The notes under the pieces were generated by a model. It saw only the letters and a list, made by a program, of their open reading frames with translations. It was not told where the DNA came from and ran no database searches. Position numbers and translations under genes: made by a program. Shown here one piece after another: positions 34,601-43,600 of a stretch of 64,000 bases of DNA. This stretch comes from Cyrtodaria siliqua (taxonomy: Eukaryota > Mollusca > Bivalvia > Adapedonta > Hiatellidae), in assembly GCA_037043455.1 (NCBI GenBank), contig JAWPHD010005598.1, positions 1 through 64,000 of the forward strand, given 5' to 3'. Numbering within the stretch: the first letter of the stretch is position 1; each line of letters begins with the position of its first letter.

Positions 34601-37600
34601 AATAACCTATACAATGTTTTTATGAGCTGTAAAAAACGATGTTATTAAATTTCTCCCACTTGTGGGTGGAGTATAAATCACATGCACAAGAAAGAACAAG
34701 ACAAATACAGTTATACTTGTGTGAAAACCGTAAATATTTTGTTTTAAGATGTCGGTACCAGTGGTCATACGATCAGCACAAGAAGTCTGTATTCTCTGTA
34801 GCCTACATGGAGACCTTGCGACTGGTAGCATCATGTGACAGTACCGTACACGTATGTGATCTTTATTATCTTTATTCTTACTTTACCTACCTATTCATAC
34901 TGCAAATTTTAAGGCCAGCAGAGCTTATGGGATGCCGAATTGTCCGTCCGTCCGTCGTTAACTTTTGTCTCGTTAAGACAATAGGGCCTTCATTTTTCAT
35001 CCAATCTTTAACAAACTTTACCGGATTGTTAATATCAATGAAAGCTCGGACAAGTTCGAAAACCAGCCGGATCGGACCAGTAACAGCGGAGTTATGGCCC
35101 TTGATTTAGTTAAAAATGCTAAATTTTGCCTTGTTAAGACAATAGAGCCTTCATTTTTCATCCGATCTTTACCAAACTTTACTTGATTGTTAATATCAAT
35201 GAAAGCTCGGACAAGTTCGAAAACCAGCCAGCTTGGATCAGTAACAGCAGTGTTACGGCCCTTGATTTAGTTAAAAATGCTATATTTTGGCGGCGTTAAG
35301 ACAAAAGGGCCTTCATTTGGCCGGATTTCAGAGAAACCTTTCTGGGATGATCAGTACCAAGCCTAGTTGTACATATCATCGTCGCGTTCCGGTTTACAGA
35401 TGGTTGGTGGAGTTATGGCCCTTTAAAGGTTTTAAACTTTGTACAGACTAGTTCTCCTGAACCTTTGGCTGGATTTCAACGAAACTTGTCAGGGATGATC
35501 AGTACCAGGCCTAGTTGCGTATTTCATCGCCATGTTCTGGTTGAATGATATTTGAAAGAGTTATGGCCCCTTATACATAAACTTTATCTTTTGCCAGTAG
35601 AGCCATCCAGAGCCTTTTGTTTAAATTTATTACGATCCAGTATTGCCATTGATCCAGTCAAGCATTAGTGCCATTGTGATTTATTAATAATGGAGAAATA
35701 TGAAAATGTGTTTGTACATTATTCATGTTATAGTTGTGGCGCTTGTCTTCACATGTTTTGAACCCTTCTTATATAATATTTTGAAAGATCTTAAAGGAAG
35801 TCATGCTTTTAAAATTGCTTCACTTTTGTATTAATTTAGTACAAATTCCAGCATATCTCTTAGTTAACTTTTTTCTTGGAAAATATGACAGAACAGCGCA
35901 AAGAATAATATAGACCATCTGTAGACATTCATGTGTTATAAAAATGACTACATGTATTATGGTCTACCTACAGATTTGGGATCCCTTCACAGGGGATACA
36001 GTGCGGCAACTGGAGTCGGCCAGGTACAGCCCCGTGATAGCCCTGACACCCCTGCCCAGTCCCAGTACCATTGTGATGACTGCAAACACAGACTGCACCC
36101 TGAAGTAAGTATTCTTACGGTCGTATAGAGCATAGATCAAAATATGTGTCAGATTGATTTTTGCATGTTTATCATTCATCGCACACATCAATACTCATTG
36201 GCACTCATCAATACTCATTGGCACTCATCAATACTCATTGGCACACATCAATACTCATTGGCACACATCAATACTCATTGGCACTCATCAATACTCATTG
36301 GCACTCATCAATACTCATTGGCACACATCAATACTCATTGGCACACATCAATACTCATTGGCACTCATCAATACTCATTGGCACACATCAATACTCATTG
36401 GCACTCATCCATGTATTCTTTTGATTGGTTGATTTGGTTGGTGGCGGGAACAAATTAGCAATTCCTAAAATGTACGACAAAAGTACCCAAGAAGGTTAAA
36501 GTTCTCCGGCCATGTTTTATTTCATGAACATGTTTATGTTTATTTAAATCGAAATGAATAAACAATAGACATTTACAATTCACACATTGCAATATCTGTG
36601 AAAGGCGAGAATAAGATTTTATTTGATGATGTAGAAGACTTTGAACAGGTAAATTAATCCACAGGTAAATGTATTTATCAATTATCTGGCAATAGTTGTG
36701 CAGCTATACAATTCAGATTTATCTCATTTCCCCGTGCAGTCACGCAGTGGTAAAAGTAGTATCTACGTCATGCAAATAATACTTATTTTTACATACAACT
36801 TAGTAGCTGTTTTAAATACATGTTTCTCTCCGGGACTATCAAGAAATGTTCATATGATGTTTAAGAGTTAAAATCGTTAATTGATAATACTACAAAAAGG
36901 GTGGCCATTCATCTTTAAGATCTTGGTACACAGATACTTTCTCTTGAGCCACTTTAGCCCAAAACTAGGAAATATGCATCGCAATATTGGTTTGTCTGAA
37001 AATGTTTATTTGTGGGTTTTGCCAAGTTTCTAGTATTAATACTTTGAACTTTAATTCAAAATAAAATGTTCAGTTTTGAAATTAGGGAAAAAAGTAACAT
37101 TCATGATTATTAGTCGATAAAATTTAATCAGGATGAACAGAAAACAACTGCATACTGGCAGATCTTCGTGTAATATGATTTATATAGTTGGATATGTTGT
37201 TTTGTATTTAAAACAACACTTACAACTACCAGTTTGTACTGTTATTAAACATTGTCAATAATAGAAGAAAAAAAAAGTAATCTAATAATAAACTTACTAA
37301 AGATACAGCGCGTGATCATTATGTAAATTATTCCAGGTTCCTGGACTTGAGGACAGCAAGATATGCACATGAATACAAGTGTGTTCTAGGATCAGCTGGT
37401 ATGTACATTACATTTACAAATATCATTGTCACTCTGTCTATCATTCACATTTGGAAATAGTGTCTTCATATAGTTTGATGTAACTTTAAGTTAGCCCATT
37501 AAAAGCCAAGTTAGCCCATTAAAAGCCTATTTGCCTCCCATTATACAGGTTTCCTTGGGTGGGTTGGGGGAATCTGTAAGTTTTTCTGGAATGCATTTTT

Positions 37601-40600
37601 TTCTTCACTGTTTTTTAGCATGACTGATCAAAAACCACAAGGTTTTATGCAATTATCTGTTTTGTCTATGAGCTTTTTCTTGTCAGCAATACACATAAGT
37701 CACTGGGTGGATTTTTACAGAAAATTTCACCGGGATATTTTTCCCATTGTCTTGTCTTGTTGGTCTAAACATAACTATTTTTTTTGTGATTAACCTTAAG
37801 TATGCTAAGAGATACTTTGGGTGCTGCATTTATCCACTGTTGGCGACCTTAGTTGGTAAAACCACTCTCCACATTTAAAATTTCCTGCTGCTTGGAGCAT
37901 TTTATTTAGACAGCTGTCTTTGTGAGAGAATGTGCAGCTGTAGACCCCAAATGCAGTCCCAAGCTTCCTTTTCAAATAAGCTACCTACCCATAAAGTTTC
38001 ATTACAATATCTCATTCCTAAGTAAAATTAATAAGCGGAAACCATTTTTCTATTTTTCGTAACAGTGTCTTGATCTCAGTGACCCCAAATGTTTCTTTTC
38101 AAATAAGCTACCTACCCATAAAGTTTCATTACAATATCTCGTTCCTAAATAAAGTTATTGAGCAGAAACCATTTTCCTCTATTTTTAGTAACAGTGACCT
38201 TGATCTTGACCTCAATGACCCCAAATGTAATCCCAAGCTTCCTTTTCATATAAGCTACGTACCCATAAAGTTTCATTCCAATATCTCATTCCTACCTAAA
38301 GTTATTGATCGGAAACCTTTTTCTATTAACATACTGATTTTCTCTGCAAACAATTGCTGTAAAACAGCAAGAAGTTTTCTCATTTAAGTTACTTTTCATC
38401 CGGTAAAAATAGAAATGAATTTTAAATTGAAACAGATGACACTTAAAATCTGAAAACTCGCAGTTATGATTATATATCTTTATAACTTTATCGCAGGTAT
38501 GATTCGCTGCATAACTGCCAGTCCAGATGGATCGTGGGTAGCTGTGGGATTCTCGACTGGAGTTGTCTCCCTTGTTGACCTCAACACGGGAATACTGATG
38601 GGCACGTGGAAGGCACATGAGAGTGAAATACTGCAGGTGCAACAATAGTTCATTTGAAACACACATGCCTGGGGGCAGCGGTGGGGTGGAGTAGTTGAAA
38701 CATAAGTCATGACTTTGGGGTTGGGTTGGGATAGGTAAAACAGGTTGGGGTCAGAGTTGGGGGTGAGGAGATATATAAATCATAACTGTGGGTTGTGGTC
38801 AGAGAGGTTAAATGCAAGTCAGGATTGTAGGAATTTGGGGTACGGGTGGGGTATAGATGAGATGGTTTTGGGAAGTGATAAAAGGTAAAAAAAAAGGCAG
38901 AAATTCAAAGTTTGTATGCTTTTCTGGATGGTTACAAAAGCCAAAGTGATATTAATTTAATAACAAGAGGCCCAAGAGGACTTGTGGACGCTCTACTGGC
39001 TAAGCATAAAGTTTATGTATAATATCATTAAACCAGAATGTGGCGATGATTATACGCAACTAGGCTTGGTACCGATCATCCCTGCCAAGTTTTGTTGAAA
39101 TTCAGCCAGAGGTTCAGGAGAATTAGTCTGTACAAAGTTAGTGTATTAAAACCTTTAAGGAGTCATAACTCTACCAAAATTTATTCAACGAGAACACGGC
39201 AATGACAGGTGCAACTAGGCTTGGTACTGATCATCCCCACCAAGATTTGTTGAAATCCGCCAAGGAGTTCAGAAGAGACTGATCTGGACAATGTTTGTCT
39301 ATTAAAACCTGTTAAGGGCCATAACTCTGCCAAAAATCATTCAACTGGAATATGGCCATGACCTGCACAACTAGGCTTGATACTGATCATCCTTGTCAAG
39401 TTTCGTTGAAATCCAGCCAGGGGTTCAGGAGAATTAGCCCGGAAAATGTTTGTGTATCAAAAACCTTTAAAGGGCCATAACTTTGCCAAAAATCTGTAAA
39501 CCAGAACGCGACAATGGCATGCATAACTAGGCTTGATGCTGATCATCCCTGTAAAGTTTCGTTTAAATCCGTCCAGGGATTCAGGAGAACTAGTCAGGAC
39601 AAAGTTTGTGTATTAAAACAAAACTCTGCCAAAATAATTCAACCGGAACAAGTTGATATGTACAACTAGGCTTGATACTGATCATCCCTGAAAAGTTTCA
39701 CTGAAATAGTCACAAGTATAACTAAGTTGTTGTTTTTTACAGTTGAAGGCATTTAACAAGGTATCATTTGTGTCTAGCTCATTTGATTTGAACATGAAGC
39801 TGTGGAGTGTGGAGAGTGGCAAAGAAATATGCTCATTTAAGGGTAGGTAGATATGAAAACCATGATTACATAAACATTGGCAAGTTCAGTTTAAATCAAG
39901 ATTTATTTGTATCTTTAGCTGGTTTTAGTCTCGGCAAACAATAACAAGAACTTTGTTGCATTGTAGTTCATGCTCAACAGTGATAATAAATTTGTTGTCT
40001 AATGAGAGCCAGGTGGGTGTTAAACATTAACTTCTCAACTATAAAAGATAGAAACCTGAGGTTGGTACTAAACACTCGCTGAACTGAAGTATTACCATCA
40101 AGTTGAGAATATCAGGATCATTCAAAACAGTTATATACATAAACATGTAAGTTTCAATTTAGTGCACAATATCCAGGTATGAAAAATATGTACTTTTTTT
40201 TTTCTTCTTTTTTTTAATTTTGTTCAAGAAATATTTCTTATCATATTTATAAATAAACATTTATACAACAAGTAGTGTGATCACATTCTGGAAATACACG
40301 TAACAGATTCATGAATCTCGAACAATCTGCAAGGAACACCAGAGGTCGTACTCTACAATGACAGCGAAGATAAGTTTGTCGTCATTAACACTGGTGTCCT
40401 TTGTCGTAGACCGTACTGTGGATCACATTGCCGTAAACGTCAGGAATTTGCAAGTTGCACCTAAATTGAAACCCATTCGTGGATGTATAGGATATTAATG
40501 GAGAGGGAACTTCCTGATAACAACATGCACACTTTATGAGCAAGACTGGAACCGGCTCCTGAAATCCATGCCTCTACTTAGTAAATGTTTGCATGACAGG

Positions 40601-43600
40601 TCAAATATATTCGTAAACTAATCAATATCTGATCATATAACAGGTCACTTGGACCCTGTCCACTGTGTGAACTTCTACAAGAGCCAGATAGTGAGTGCCA
40701 CAACCAGCAACAAGATCGGTGTTCATACATCCGTCGATGCTCAGGTATGGAATAGCTGTTATATGACAAATTATGGTAGTATTTATTTGTAAGTAATATT
40801 TCTAAAATAACTTCCGGAAAGGTGCCTTAGAAGCAGATTTCTCAAAGGCGCTACAAAGAGAAACTAAGCCTACTGTGTCTGATACACAAGCTCATAACAT
40901 ACATGGAAACAACTATTTGTTCGGGGCACTTGTTTCAGACAAAGGTTTTTCAACATTAACATCAGCAATTTTATTAATACGTGCATACATTATATATCAT
41001 TAGAATTGGAATTGTTAGTGGTAAATAAAAATACCTTACTTTTCAAAATTGGTTTAGAAATAAAATACAGCCAAAATCTTTTTTTGTTGGGGCCTTCTTG
41101 ATCATGTAAATTCATTAATACTGGGACAGTGGAAAATAAAGAAAACTCAAATAACTTCAATTAACCTTAATATTTTGCTATTTTACTTCCAGAGTATCTT
41201 AATCTTAATTTACATTTATCCAGCACATTAAAACCATTTTTGGATACAAATTCTAAAAAAAAAGTAATTTCCAAACTTTTGATACAGCAGTATTTTGCAT
41301 TGAAAAACCCTATCAAAAACAACTTTCGTATGTGAATTTTTTAATTTCTCAACCAATTTTGAAAAGTAAGGTATTTTTATTTAGCACTAAAAATGTCTGT
41401 TTCACTGATATACATCTTATTTGGGTACTATTGAATTTTGTCTTAAACGTCAAAAAAAACACTTTGAACTTTGGCTGAAACAAGCACCCCCAAACAATAG
41501 GTCCTATCTGATCACCTTATACATACCAGCAGGGCTTCTAAAATTTCAAAATGCAAATCGGTCCAGGTTTTTTACTGCCTTGAGAATCACACTTTTTTCT
41601 TTTAAAAGACACCAAACCACCGTGCCCGTGCATGTATATGTTCCCCACTCACCACGCAATTTTATCAGTTTGTTTGCTAAGAGAACTCTTGTGTTTATTT
41701 TTCATACTATATGTGTTGGATTTAACTAACTTTCTCTCAATGTGTAAATTTTAATTGCTAAGATCATGTATTCGCATTTTAATGAACCATTTTCTATCAC
41801 AATTCCACATAAAGATCTAAACCGGAAGTATCGTGTTTACCAGATGTAGCGTCGGATCTCTGGGAGTCGGTGCTCATTCGACGTTCTAGACATTGTCAAA
41901 GTACTTTTTATTGAATATGACATTTAAACAATCTAGCCAATAGCAGTATTATTTGCGCTTAAATATATAAGATTCTATGTAAATTTCCGTACTACTGTTT
42001 TCATCACTGTCTCCTAATATTATTTCCAATACTATTATAAAATTCATTAAAAAGGGTTCGCATCTAATGGAAGATAGTTAAAATGTAAAGTAAATACCTT
42101 TAGACGAAATCGTATTTCAAGTGAATACAAATAAATCCTTACTATTCCATCGTATGACATGTATGGAATGAAACAAACGCCTGCTGTCGTTCTATGACGC
42201 GATGTGACGTAACCGTGTGTCGGCTACATCAAGATCAAAGGAATTACATCGGTGTTATGTAATGTACATGAAAATCCTTGAAAGTGACATGTTTATCTCA
42301 GTTGTTTTTTTCCAAAATTAAACATTGTTGTCGGATTTCGTAGTCAATATGGAGGAAATATATCAAATTAATGGATTAAAAGTCAAGCAAACGATGATTA
42401 ACCGGTATGGAAACTTTATGTTAATAACAAAAGCTATATATTTAGTTTACGGTGATGATGCGTCTGTATTTTTTTTAACTTTTTTTTTCTTTTTCCCATA
42501 GCAAACAGCTAACGGTAAACGGCTAACTATATCACTGAAATTACTGACGCAAACACATTTCGGTCTGGGCAATAGAAATCGGTTGAACGCGTAATACGGC
42601 TCACTGATCACACATCAAAAAGCGTGCTAAGGAGCCAACAATAGACTCTTCCAAAAAGAAACCATCCCTACTACCGGTAATGGTTTAGTCCAAATTAACC
42701 TACTTTCGCACAGCGAGTGACAAACAGTCGAGTTATGGATCATAGGATATTGCCGCAAGGCATATTTTAAGATATCAGAAGGAGGGTAAAGGGCAATTTT
42801 ATGATTTTTAACGACCGATAGATAAAATATCTGAACCGATTTGGAAAGAGATTATGAAAAGAAAATCGGTCTGGAGAGACAGAATTCGGTCTGGAGACCG
42901 ATAAACTGGCGATTTTAGAAGCCCTGCATACCAGCTAGATTTTTCAACTAAATACCATCACCATCTGCAAACATTTTTTCTGGCGAGAAGCTTTTTATGT
43001 GTGTAAAAATGCAGCATATAAAAAGAGAATTTTCCTCCTTTTATCCCTCCCTGTGATATCACCCAACCAATAAATATAACTGTGTAGCGGTTGCAAAACA
43101 GATATATTGAGTATTAATATTTAAAATGCAGTTATAAACTTGAAATGTGTTCAACATGGTAAGGATGAGGATATGGCAAACTTTAAAGCTTTAGCCAAAC
43201 TTCAGACTAGGTCCATCATTAAGTTTTCCTTACATAGGGGTGGATTAGGGTAAGGTTTACAGGGCACCAGAGCTAAGATGTGTATCTGTGTAAAATACCC
43301 CTGAAAATATTCAGAAATGTATGATTTGTAATTTTCATGAAAATATGATTTATGCACAAGGTCAGAATATGATGGGTATTGGATGTGATCTTTACAGATA
43401 CTAAGATTTTTCATTCATTTAACCTTGTTTTAAGTAGTTTATTACTTGTAATAATAATCCCCACAATGTGTCAAAACATTACAGTACATGACCCCATTTG
43501 AATTTCTGACCAATTTACAACAATCAAAGAAGCCGAAATTCTATTTGGTGATACATTTCAGCTGAGGGTCTTTTTTGCATATTTTCACTCCTACTAGAGT

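Noticed and set aside
36144..36458. Three overlapping + strand frames rich in INTHWH / [11 protein letters not shown] repeats
   Set aside because: All three frames are open because a stop-free 20-bp unit is repeated. There is no start context or homology, and it lies in an intron.
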